Positions 1 to 4,989 of a DNA stretch of 5,599 bases are shown piece after piece; position 1 is the stretch's first letter, and every line of letters starts with the position of its first letter. Source of the DNA: Bacteroidota bacterium (lineage in GTDB: Bacteria; Bacteroidota; Bacteroidia; Cytophagales; Cyclobacteriaceae). A program made the translations under genes and the position numbers. Location of the stretch: positions 1-5,599 of the forward strand of contig JAPUIM010000057.1 in the NCBI GenBank assembly GCA_027297025.1, given 5' to 3'. The notes beneath the pieces are model-generated. The model searched no databases. It was not told the DNA's origin and saw nothing but the letters and a program-made list of their open reading frames with translations.

Positions 1-12
1 AAACTCATAAAC

Positions 13-87
13 GGTGGATGTAGCTCAGTAGGTTAGAGCACCAGATTGTGGTTCTGGGGGTCGCCGGTTCGAGGCCGGTCTTCCACC
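13..87 (+). tRNA. tRNA-His (anticodon GTG)
   Basis: The cloverleaf folds by eye. The extra 5' G typical of tRNA-His (G-1) is base 13 and faces discriminator C87. The acceptor stem is 14-20 with 80-86, the D arm 23-39, and the anticodon arm 41-57 with anticodon GTG at 48-50. The T arm is 63-79 with loop TTCGAGG at 68-74. CCA is not encoded; the sequence continues CTGACC after C87. One oddity is a U·U mismatch at acceptor position 6:67 (T19 opposite T81), while all other acceptor pairs are Watson-Crick. A perfect intrinsic terminator starts 3 bases downstream. Only 12 bases lie upstream in the window, so no promoter can be judged. Confidence 0.96.
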
Positions 88-90
88 CTG

Positions 91-119
91 ACCCTGAAGT
101 AAAGACTTCAGGGTTTTTT
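91..119 (+). terminator. Intrinsic terminator of tRNA-His
   Basis: A perfect 10-bp stem is formed by ACCCTGAAGT (91-100) and ACTTCAGGGT (105-114) around the tetraloop AAAG. A run of six T follows (114-119). It begins 3 bases after the mature tRNA 3' end, so it ends the tRNA transcript. A decayed copy of the same hairpin lies at 501-526. Confidence 0.93.
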
Positions 120-287
120 GTTATGCCATATTTTGTGCCCATACTGGGGTCGGAAGCAATGAAGTTGGAGCGAAAAAAGAAAAACTTAAAATCTCGGGAA
201 AGGAAGAAGATTACGATTTTAGCACAGATTTAATGGGTTAGTCACTAAATTAGAGAGACAAAAAACAAACATTTAATCGATAATATC

Positions 288-395
288 ATGGGGAAAGGTA
301 AAGACGCAAAGAAAAACGTAAAAAAAGAACCTGCTAAAACTGCAAAAGAAAAAAAAGAAGCAAAGAGGCTAAAGAAATCTAAAAAGGATTATTAA
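288..395 (+). CDS. Small lysine-rich basic protein (35 aa), function unknown
   Basis: The ORF starts at ATG 288 and ends at TAA 393-395. It encodes 35 residues, beginning MGKGKDAKKN and ending RLKKSKKDY. Fifteen residues are lysine and one is arginine, against five acidic residues, so the net charge is about +11. No cysteine, membrane segment or signal peptide is visible. The MGKG start and the charge recall very small RNA-binding proteins of Bacteroidota such as the ribosome-associated THX type. The glycine/tyrosine/arginine-proline tail expected of THX is absent, so I do not assign that family. There is no clear Shine-Dalgarno, which is usual in this phylum. The gene lies alone between the tRNA-His terminator and a degenerate copy of that terminator. 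Evidence that it is real is its start, its compositional bias and the free space around it. It could also be a chance ORF in A-rich DNA. Confidence 0.5.
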   Translation: MGKGKDAKKNVKKEPAKTAKEKKEAKRLKKSKKDY

Positions 396-490
396 TTCCT
401 GGAAAACCTAGCACTACACCTATCGCAGGTGATAATCGCGCCATGCGCAACCGTTATTCAATTGCCTCAATTGGAGGAGAGGAGTCCCAT

Positions 491-531
491 CTTCCGCCAT
501 ACCCTAAAGTCAAAACTGCAGGGTTTCTTGT
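491..531 (+). repeat. Degenerate copy of the tRNA-His 3' end plus terminator
   Basis: Bases 491-531 align with 80-121, the last acceptor-stem bases of tRNA-His and its terminator, over about 42 columns. I count roughly 34 identities and one gap. Shared blocks include CTTCC, ACCCT, AAGT, CAGGGTTT and TTGT. Just upstream, GAGTCCCATCTTCCGCC (482-498, allowing one flanking base) looks like a generic tRNA T-arm/acceptor 3' end. No matching 5' tRNA half (GGCGGAA-like) is visible, so this is a fragment and not a tRNA gene. It may be a remnant of a second tRNA with its terminator, or an old attachment-site duplication. It ends at the stop codon of the dehydrogenase gene. Confidence 0.65.
501..529 (+). 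terminator. Decayed hairpin, possible weak terminator
   Basis: ACCCTAAAGT (501-510) can pair with ACTGCAGGGT (515-524) around CAAA, with two internal mismatches (506/519 and 507/518). The T tract that follows is broken by a C (TTTCTT). On the plus strand it could still end transcripts of the small gene at 288-395. On the minus strand there is no T run after the stem, so it is a poor terminator for the dehydrogenase gene. Confidence 0.4.
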
Positions 532-1485
532 CAGGAAACCACATTCCGGTGCTCGCCATTCAGAAACGCTTTAAGGTTATCAACCGCCTGGGCCAATAAT
601 CGGGCACGGGATTCTAGTGAACCCCAGGCGTTATGCGGAGTGATTATACAGTTCCTGGCACCAATCAAAGGATTATCAGGGGAAGGAGGCTCTACACTAA
701 GTACATCCAGTCCTGCTCCTGAAAGGGTTTTTTGATTTAAAGCTTCAGCAAGATCATACTCATTGATCAAAAGACCTCTTGCCGTGTTGATTAAAAAGGC
801 ATTGGACTTCATCCTGGAAAGCAGGCTATTGTTAACAAAACCATGGTTTCCGTTGGTTAAGGGGCAGTGCAGGGTAACAATATCACTCTGCTCAAATAAT
901 CTATACAAAGAGTATGGATGAAAAGCCAGCTTTTTTTACCTCTTGGGGATGTTTGTTATAGACAACAATGTTCATTCCAAAGCAAATCCCCAATTGAGCA
1001 ACTTTTTTGCCAATTTTTCCGAATCCGATGATGCCCAAGGTTTTACCCTTCAGTTCGGTAAGGGGAGTATCCCAAAAACTCCAATCCGGATGTCCCGACC
1101 ATTTTCCATGATTAACACTTAAGGAATGTTTGCCTACCTGATTGGCCAACTCCAGTATGAGGGCAAATGTATGTTGTGCTACGGACTCGGTTCCATACCC
1201 CGGGATATTGGTTACGGTGATGCTTCTTTCTTTAGCTGTAGCTACATCCACGATATTATATCCGGTAGCGGTAACTCCTATGTATTGGAGTTGGGGCAGT
1301 TGTTCCAGGCATTCCCGGTAGAGGGCCGTTTTATTGGTGAGCAATACCTCGGCTTCCTGAGCTCTTTCCACTACTAACTCATTGGGAGTTCGAGGGTACA
1401 CTTTTACTTCACCAAATTGTTCTAATGATTCCCAACTAAGATCTCCGGGATTAATGGTATGTCCATCCAGAACAACTATTTTCAT
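531..1485 (-). pseudogene. D-2-hydroxyacid dehydrogenase, frameshifted
   Basis: This is an NAD(P)-dependent 2-hydroxyacid dehydrogenase of the glycerate dehydrogenase/hydroxypyruvate reductase type, a cytoplasmic enzyme that interconverts 2-hydroxy acids and 2-oxo acids. The ATG at 1485 opens MKIVVLDGHT, a usual start for this family. The first frame runs to a stop at 901 (194 codons). It holds the N-terminal substrate domain and the nucleotide-binding motif GFGKIG (about residues 154-159). The second frame (to TGA at 531) carries the rest: SDIVTLHCPL, NTARG with the catalytic Arg, DVLSVEP with the Glu, and TPHNAW with the His. Removing one base restores 317 aa, a normal full length, with the triad at about R236, E265 and H284. 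The shift most simply lies in AAAA 921-924 (plus strand), where GGC-TTT should run into CAT-CCA. Loss of an A in the T7 run at 931-937 is the alternative. The 3' frame has only a TTG to start from and lacks the Rossmann motif, so it is not a separate gene. True substrate cannot be told. Confidence 0.88.
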
Positions 1486-1504
1486 AGGGCATCAATGGTA
1501 ACCT

Positions 1505-1539
1505 AAAATATAGTAATAAATTGATAAAGCAGTCACAAA
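1505..1539 (-). promoter_or_regulatory. Candidate Bacteroidota-type promoter for the dehydrogenase gene
   Basis: On the minus strand, TTTG (1539-1536) precedes TATATTTT (1512-1505) by 23 bases. The latter resembles the Bacteroidota -7 element TAnnTTTG with one mismatch. The spacing is at the long end of what is usual, and the leader to ATG 1485 would be short. This is a weak match in AT-rich DNA. Confidence 0.25.
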
Positions 1540-1584
1540 TGAAAGTCGGGAATTACAATTTTTTCTATAAACAATGAAACTCCG

Positions 1585-1653
1585 ATGAAAAAAGCAAGGA
1601 GGCGTTTTTTATTTAATATGAAATTCTTTATGTTAGAAAAGCCAAATGTTTAA
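1585..1653 (+). other. Possible 22-codon leader ORF overlapping the next gene
   Basis: An open frame begins at ATG 1585, has further in-frame ATGs at 1618 and 1630, and stops at TAA 1651-1653. It overlaps the first 8 bases of the 89-aa gene in another frame. AAGGAGG at 1596-1602 is an unusually good Shine-Dalgarno sequence for this phylum. It sits about 15 bases before ATG 1618, which is longer than ideal. It could be a translated leader that couples ribosomes to the downstream start, or chance. Confidence 0.15.
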
Positions 1654-1915
1654 AGCGTTGATATCCCCCAATCGGTTTATATCGCTTAGTTTAAGTGAAA
1701 AGGTCAATGTTTTGTATAAACAAGGATCTTTCATTGTGTCCATAAGATATTATGGTTATAAGATAAATCTTTTCTTATTGAATGATTACTACGTTGAGGT
1801 TTTTCATAACCATAAACTGGACAAAATCGAAAAAATAGACCTGATGAATTTATCCAATAAACGGATAAAATTTTACACCGACCAGATCAAATTCTCTGAG
1901 GAACTTTTTAGTTAA
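1646..1915 (+). CDS. Uncharacterised small protein (89 aa)
   Basis: I do not recognise a named family. ATG 1646 is the first start after an in-frame stop at 1634-1636, and the frame ends at TAA 1913-1915. The protein begins MFKALISPNRFISLSLSEKV and is rich in alternating hydrophobic and charged residues. Segments such as SFIVSIRYYGYKINLFLL and DYYVEVFHNHKLDKIEKID (about residues 28-65) suggest a small, mostly beta-stranded soluble domain. There are no cysteines, no signal peptide and no clear membrane helix. It is transcribed towards coaE, with 13 bases between the two stop codons and no terminator hairpin there. The protein-like composition and tight convergent placement favour a real gene. 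The start lies inside the end of a short upstream ORF. Confidence 0.75.
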   Translation: MFKALISPNRFISLSLSEKVNVLYKQGSFIVSIRYYGYKINLFLLNDYYVEVFHNHKLDKIEKIDLMNLSNKRIKFYTDQIKFSEELFS

Positions 1916-1928
1916 CCCCTCTTTTCAT

Positions 1929-2528
1929 TTACATTTTGAGAAACATCTGATGCAGTAACAGGACTTGGGGTATAACCAATTCATTTTCATCATTTTTAAT
2001 TACATAATCAGCCAGTTCCTGCCTGTTCTCTTCCGTAGTTTGATTGGATATAATGGCCTTTATTTGATCCAAACTGCGATGGGGATCGCGTTGAGCAACC
2101 CGTTTAATTCGCATATTTTCGGGGGCGTAAATAGTTATCAGTTTATCCAGGCTCTTATATCCCCCTGACTCGATAAGTAAGGCTGCTTCTTTTATCACAT
2201 AGAGTGCATCATATTGGCCAACCCATTTTTGATAATCCAAACCCACCAAGGGATGCACTAACTGGTTGAGCTTATTTAACTGTTCACTTTGATTAAAGAC
2301 CTGTTCAGCCATAAATTGCCGATCGATTTGATTCTGTTGATCATATGCATGTTCACCGAAGGTCTCTTTGACCGCGGTAATAAGGGCTGAGTTATTTGAG
2401 AGCAACCAGCGGGCCCAATAATCTGCATCGTATACAGGGATACCCAAGTGCTTAAAAATTTGACATACCAGGCTTTTGCCAGATCCTATCCCACCGGTAA
2501 CGCCGATTTGAAGCATTCTAGGGGGCAT
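1929..2528 (-). CDS. coaE: Dephospho-CoA kinase
   Basis: CoaE transfers phosphate from ATP to the ribose 3'-OH of dephospho-CoA, the last step of coenzyme A synthesis, in the cytoplasm. The protein has 199 aa, the usual length. The P-loop GGIGSGKS is at about residues 12-19, followed by the family's DAD motif (VYDADYWAR, about 33-40). HPLV is at about 92-95, KEAALLIES at about 113-121, the lid-region arginines in RVAQRD at about 143-148, and ADYVIKND near the C-terminus. All expected signatures are present. Two starts are possible. ATG 2528 gives MPPRMLQIGV and overlaps the upstream gene by 11 bases. ATG 2516 gives MLQIGV and begins one base after that gene's stop. Either way the two genes are translationally adjacent. 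It is the last gene of the minus-strand block. Confidence 0.96.
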   Translation of the reverse strand: MPPRMLQIGVTGGIGSGKSLVCQIFKHLGIPVYDADYWARWLLSNNSALITAVKETFGEHAYDQQNQIDRQFMAEQVFNQSEQLNKLNQLVHPLVGLDYQKWVGQYDALYVIKEAALLIESGGYKSLDKLITIYAPENMRIKRVAQRDPHRSLDQIKAIISNQTTEENRQELADYVIKNDENELVIPQVLLLHQMFLKM

Positions 2529-3486
2529 TGATTACTTTGACCTGGATGGGCTTGATAAAATAATCTTCTGCAAATTCCGGGTATTTGATCAATCGAGGAA
2601 TGAGGGTGGAATCAGAGTAGTTAATATTACTGAAGTCGGCGGTAATCTGATACAATGTATCATTTAAATTTTGGGTGAGGTTCTCACGAATGGTAAAAAA
2701 CAAGGTTACTCTTCGATTTTTTAGGTAAAAAGACGAATCCTGGGGAAAGCCTATGGGTACCAACGCAACTTTTCGGGAACTTCTGATGTATGGTTCTATG
2801 TCAAACTTTAGATGAACCTCAGAAGGTATTACCTTTACCAATGCAGAAGGTTCATAGATCACTTCTACCGTTTCATTGAAACTTTCATCAATATTTCGTT
2901 CCGTTAGTCGTAGGACAAATGTATCGGGCAACTGGGAAATTTGAGACCGAGGACCTTGGAATTCCAAGGAATCCGGTGTTACCGAAAGAGAAGAAACAAT
3001 ACGATACGGTTTGGACAATGAGATATTGATACTATCCACTAACATTTTCACTTTCTTGCTGGTCTTTTCCTCAATGTTTATAAACAAAGTATCAGTTACC
3101 ACATAGTTGATTCTTAGAACATTTAGTTGATCGGAAAAAATAGGCAACAAAGTGGCCCTGGGAATATATCTTGTTTCCACTGGTTTATCCAGCTGTATGC
3201 TGACAGGCTTAATATTGAACCAGTAGGCACTTCTTAATAGATTCCAGCCCCCACTGGAAACATCAATACGTACTTTGGAGGGAAGTTCCTTTACAACCAC
3301 CACACTATCCTGTTCAAAATCAAAAACAACCGGATAGTTAATTCGGGTTGTGTAGTCTTTATTTAATGATCGGAATAGCCAAAAGGTTGTAGCGGTAATA
3401 ATGCATAATAAAATAGCCTTCCAATTTCCCTTATTTGTTAGAATGATTCCGGAAATCCAGAGCAGTATTTCCTTAATTTTTTTCAA
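2518..3486 (-). CDS. YbbR-like (CdaR-like) membrane-anchored protein
   Basis: The protein has 322 aa, with one N-terminal membrane segment (about residues 22-40, WKAILLCIITATTFWLF) and a long extracytoplasmic part. The latter reads as YbbR-type beta repeats. The clearest repeat is about 155-190, with SLSVTPDSLEFQGPRSQI; weaker ones lie at about 50-135 and 230-320. In Firmicutes the YbbR protein CdaR binds and regulates the diadenylate cyclase CdaA. In Bacteroidota its role is not established, and no cyclase gene is in this window. The start appears to be TTG (3486-3484): no ATG or GTG lies ahead of the membrane segment, and TTG gives a normal MKKIKE-type start 3 bases after the yajC stop. The end overlaps the longer coaE start. 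The position between yajC and coaE matches the order often seen in Bacteroidota, from general knowledge. Confidence 0.86.
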   Translation of the reverse strand: MKKIKEILLWISGIILTNKGNWKAILLCIITATTFWLFRSLNKDYTTRINYPVVFDFEQDSVVVVKELPSKVRIDVSSGGWNLLRSAYWFNIKPVSIQLDKPVETRYIPRATLLPIFSDQLNVLRINYVVTDTLFINIEEKTSKKVKMLVDSINISLSKPYRIVSSLSVTPDSLEFQGPRSQISQLPDTFVLRLTERNIDESFNETVEVIYEPSALVKVIPSEVHLKFDIEPYIRSSRKVALVPIGFPQDSSFYLKNRRVTLFFTIRENLTQNLNDTLYQITADFSNINYSDSTLIPRLIKYPEFAEDYFIKPIQVKVINAP

Positions 3487-3489
3487 ACT

Positions 3490-3807
3490 TTATTTTTGTA
3501 CAGAAGCTTTTTTGCTGGAATCAAGTGATATGGCGGACTTATCAAATTTAATTTTAGAACCCCTATCCACATCTAATACCACGGTTTCCTTCTCAATGGA
3601 AGATACTTTACCATGGATCCCACCTGTGGTTACCACGGTATCGCCTTTTTTGATAGACTCCATAAAATTTTTCTGATCTTTTTGCTTTTTCTGTTGTGGA
3701 CGGATCATAAAAAAATAGAAAACAAGAATGATACCACCAATTAAAATTAAATTTCCTACCAGTCCACTTTGACCACCGCTTGCCTGGAGTAAAATGTTAT
3801 GCCACAT
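3490..3807 (-). CDS. yajC: Preprotein translocase subunit YajC
   Basis: YajC is a small inner-membrane protein that associates with SecDF and the SecYEG translocon and assists protein export; in model organisms it is not essential. The product has 105 aa, a typical length. It has a single membrane helix at about residues 18-34 (NLILIGGIILVFYFFM). This is followed directly by the family signature IRPQQKKQK (35-43) and the cytoplasmic domain with KKGDTVVTTGGIHGKV (about 53-68). The glutamine/glycine-rich N-terminus (LLQASGGQSG) is also usual. ATG 3807 is the natural start. It is the first gene of a tight minus-strand trio, with the YbbR-like gene starting 3 bases after its stop and coaE following. 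Upstream, a 119-bp gap with a strong hairpin separates it from the DUF1573 gene. Confidence 0.97.
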   Translation of the reverse strand: MWHNILLQASGGQSGLVGNLILIGGIILVFYFFMIRPQQKKQKDQKNFMESIKKGDTVVTTGGIHGKVSSIEKETVVLDVDRGSKIKFDKSAISLDSSKKASVQK

Positions 3808-3848
3808 TTAAATAAATTATTTATACTTCACCACAATTACAAAACGCA

Positions 3849-3890
3849 AAGATAAGGCTTAATCCTTTTATGGTGATTAAACCTTATCTT
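3849..3890 (-). terminator. 16-bp hairpin between the DUF1573 gene and yajC
   Basis: On the minus strand, AAGATAAGGTTTAATC (3890-3875) pairs with GATTAAGCCTTATCTT (3864-3849) around a 10-base loop. The only non-Watson-Crick pair is a U-G wobble in the minus-strand RNA; in plus-strand RNA the same position is a C·A mismatch. This fits a structure kept for the minus-strand transcript. It begins 36 bases after the DUF1573 stop codon. The tail (TTGCGTTTTG) is a poor T tract, so it may be a weak terminator, an RNA-stabilising 3' structure, or attenuation ahead of yajC. Confidence 0.6.
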
Positions 3891-3926
3891 ATTTATTTAA
3901 AAATTAAAACTGGAATTTATACTATT

Positions 3927-4499
3927 CTACTTGGAAGGATTTCCACCTGTATCGCCTTTTAGCACCACGCTTTTAATATTCAGCTTTGTAATTTTGGGAT
4001 AGGTATTAGCAGTAATAGTGACATTTTTATTCTGGGTTCCGGGTTTGCCTTTGCTATTAAAACTAACTTCGATTTCACCGGTTCCACCTACTGGGATTGG
4101 TTCCTTAGGCCAACGGGGAACAGTACATCCACAGGATGCTTTGGCACTTTCAATGATCAAGGGAATTTCTCCATTATTTGTAAATGAAAATACATGACTG
4201 ACCACTTCACCTTCAGTGATGGTACCAAAATCATGAAGGGTTTTTTCAAAATTGAATTTTGGCAATGGACCATCAGGTTTTTCAGCAATTTTTGGAGTGG
4301 TCTGAAGGTTGCTAGTGGTAACTACTGGTGCAGCTGAACTTCCGGGAGTGACTTGGGAGGTGGATGTACCAGTATTTTCTAGACCGGCTACCCTTCTTTC
4401 CAAATCTGAGATTCTCTTTTCTAATTCGGAATTGTTACAACTTATGGCTAGCAAACCAATAACGGCTAACAGACCGAGCGATAATAAATGCTTTTTCAT
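3927..4499 (-). CDS. DUF1573 lipoprotein
   Basis: The product is a predicted exported lipoprotein of 190 aa. The signal peptide has a KK start, a hydrophobic core (about residues 5-18) and lipobox LAISC with Cys21 as the lipidation site. Residues about 24-42 (SELEKRISDLERRVAGLE) form a short heptad-like coiled coil that could oligomerise the protein. A Thr/Ser/Pro-rich linker follows (about 43-80). The C-terminal domain (about 83-180) is DUF1573-like: FNFEKTLHDFGTITEGEVVSHVFSFTNNG, then SCGCTVP with Cys123 and Cys125, then an Ig-like beta-strand pattern (FNSKGKPGTQNKNVTI). DUF1573 proteins are abundant in Bacteroidota, but their molecular function is not known to me. The CGC motif might bind metal or form a disulfide (inference). 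Gaps of 185 bp upstream and 119 bp downstream suggest it may be its own transcription unit within the cluster. Confidence 0.92.
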   Translation of the reverse strand: MKKHLLSLGLLAVIGLLAISCNNSELEKRISDLERRVAGLENTGTSTSQVTPGSSAAPVVTTSNLQTTPKIAEKPDGPLPKFNFEKTLHDFGTITEGEVVSHVFSFTNNGEIPLIIESAKASCGCTVPRWPKEPIPVGGTGEIEVSFNSKGKPGTQNKNVTITANTYPKITKLNIKSVVLKGDTGGNPSK

Positions 4500-4684
4500 T
4501 TTATATTTTTTTTATAGTCCATAACATTAACTGTTAAAAACGGGAGGTAGTTTCAAATATTTCTCTAATCAACCACTAAATTATTGATATTTTATTATGG
4601 CATCAAGACTATGATACGAAAAAAATCGAAACCTGATCATTTCTTTATTGATCAAATCTGTTACAAAATGGTAACCACCAAATT
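4500..4684 (-). promoter_or_regulatory. Intergenic region ahead of the DUF1573 gene, weak promoter candidate
   Basis: No ORF of note lies in these 185 bases. On the minus strand AATATTTG (4561-4554) matches the Bacteroidota -7 element TAnnTTTG at five of six fixed bases and would give a leader of about 45-50 bases. A convincing upstream TTTG at proper spacing is missing. Closer to the ytxH-type gene, TGATCA occurs twice (4634-4639 and 4649-4654) around 9 bases. Because TGATCA is palindromic, these can form a 6-bp hairpin. A T7 stretch lies some 9 bases beyond it, too far for a standard terminator. Confidence 0.25.
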
Positions 4685-4981
4685 TCACTTATTTTTAATC
4701 TGGCCAATTAATTGATCAACATCCCCCAGTAGTTTTTCGGCCTTTACTTTGGCGTCACTTATGACTTTCTCTCCTTCTGTTTTGGCTTCACTTAGCGTTT
4801 CACCTTTACCTTCGATCAGTTCATCGAGAATTTCTTGGAGTTTGGTTCGGTACTTATCTAAAAGAAAGGACAGTTTGTCCCGAGTATTACTGCCTTTATC
4901 CGGAGCATAAAGAATGCCAATTAATGCCCCAGCTAATGCTCCAGAAAGAAATGCCAGAAAAGTATTTGTTTTTTTGCTCAT
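4685..4981 (-). CDS. YtxH domain-containing small membrane protein
   Basis: The protein has 98 aa. One glycine/alanine-rich membrane segment lies at about residues 8-25 (FLAFLSGALAGALIGILY), followed directly by APDKGSNTRDKL. This arrangement (membrane helix, then YAPxxG, then Arg/Lys) is the YtxH family signature. The rest (about 35-98) is a highly charged, probably helical or coiled-coil tail with repeated EAK/DAK-type segments (SEAKTEGEKVISDAKVKAEKL). YtxH-like proteins are linked to general stress in Bacillus, but their biochemical role is unknown. ATG 4981 starts 8 bases after the nusB stop, so it is probably co-transcribed with nusB. A 185-bp gap follows it. Confidence 0.9.
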   Translation of the reverse strand: MSKKTNTFLAFLSGALAGALIGILYAPDKGSNTRDKLSFLLDKYRTKLQEILDELIEGKGETLSEAKTEGEKVISDAKVKAEKLLGDVDQLIGQIKNK

Positions 4982-4989
4982 TGATAATA

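Noticed and set aside
48..233. 61-codon plus-strand open frame
   Set aside because: Its first part lies within the tRNA anticodon arm and the terminator. The remaining 24 codons from ATG 159 are lysine-rich but have no ribosome site or recognisable motif.
459..473. Direct repeat CAATTG at 459-464 and 468-473
   Set aside because: Only six bases and palindromic; expected by chance and without other support as an operator.
420..500. 26-codon minus-strand ORF after the dehydrogenase gene
   Set aside because: Too short, no motif, and crosses the tRNA-like repeat; probably chance.
443..574. 43-codon plus-strand ORF (ATG 443), with the open frame extending back to 383
   Set aside because: It reads somewhat protein-like but runs through the repeated terminator hairpin and into the antisense of the dehydrogenase 3' end. 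No family was recognised.
531..908. Separate short dehydrogenase gene
   Set aside because: It starts at an internal TTG, lacks the Rossmann motif, and continues the upstream frame after a one-base shift, so it is the 3' part of one broken gene.
1126..1377. 83-codon plus-strand ORF
   Set aside because: Antisense to the well-supported dehydrogenase reading frame; no motif.
1965..2168. 67-codon plus-strand ORF
   Set aside because: Antisense shadow of coaE.
3401..3676. 91-codon plus-strand ORF
   Set aside because: Antisense to the YbbR-like gene and yajC, both strongly supported.
4309..4524. 71-codon plus-strand ORF
   Set aside because: Antisense to the DUF1573 lipoprotein signal and linker region.
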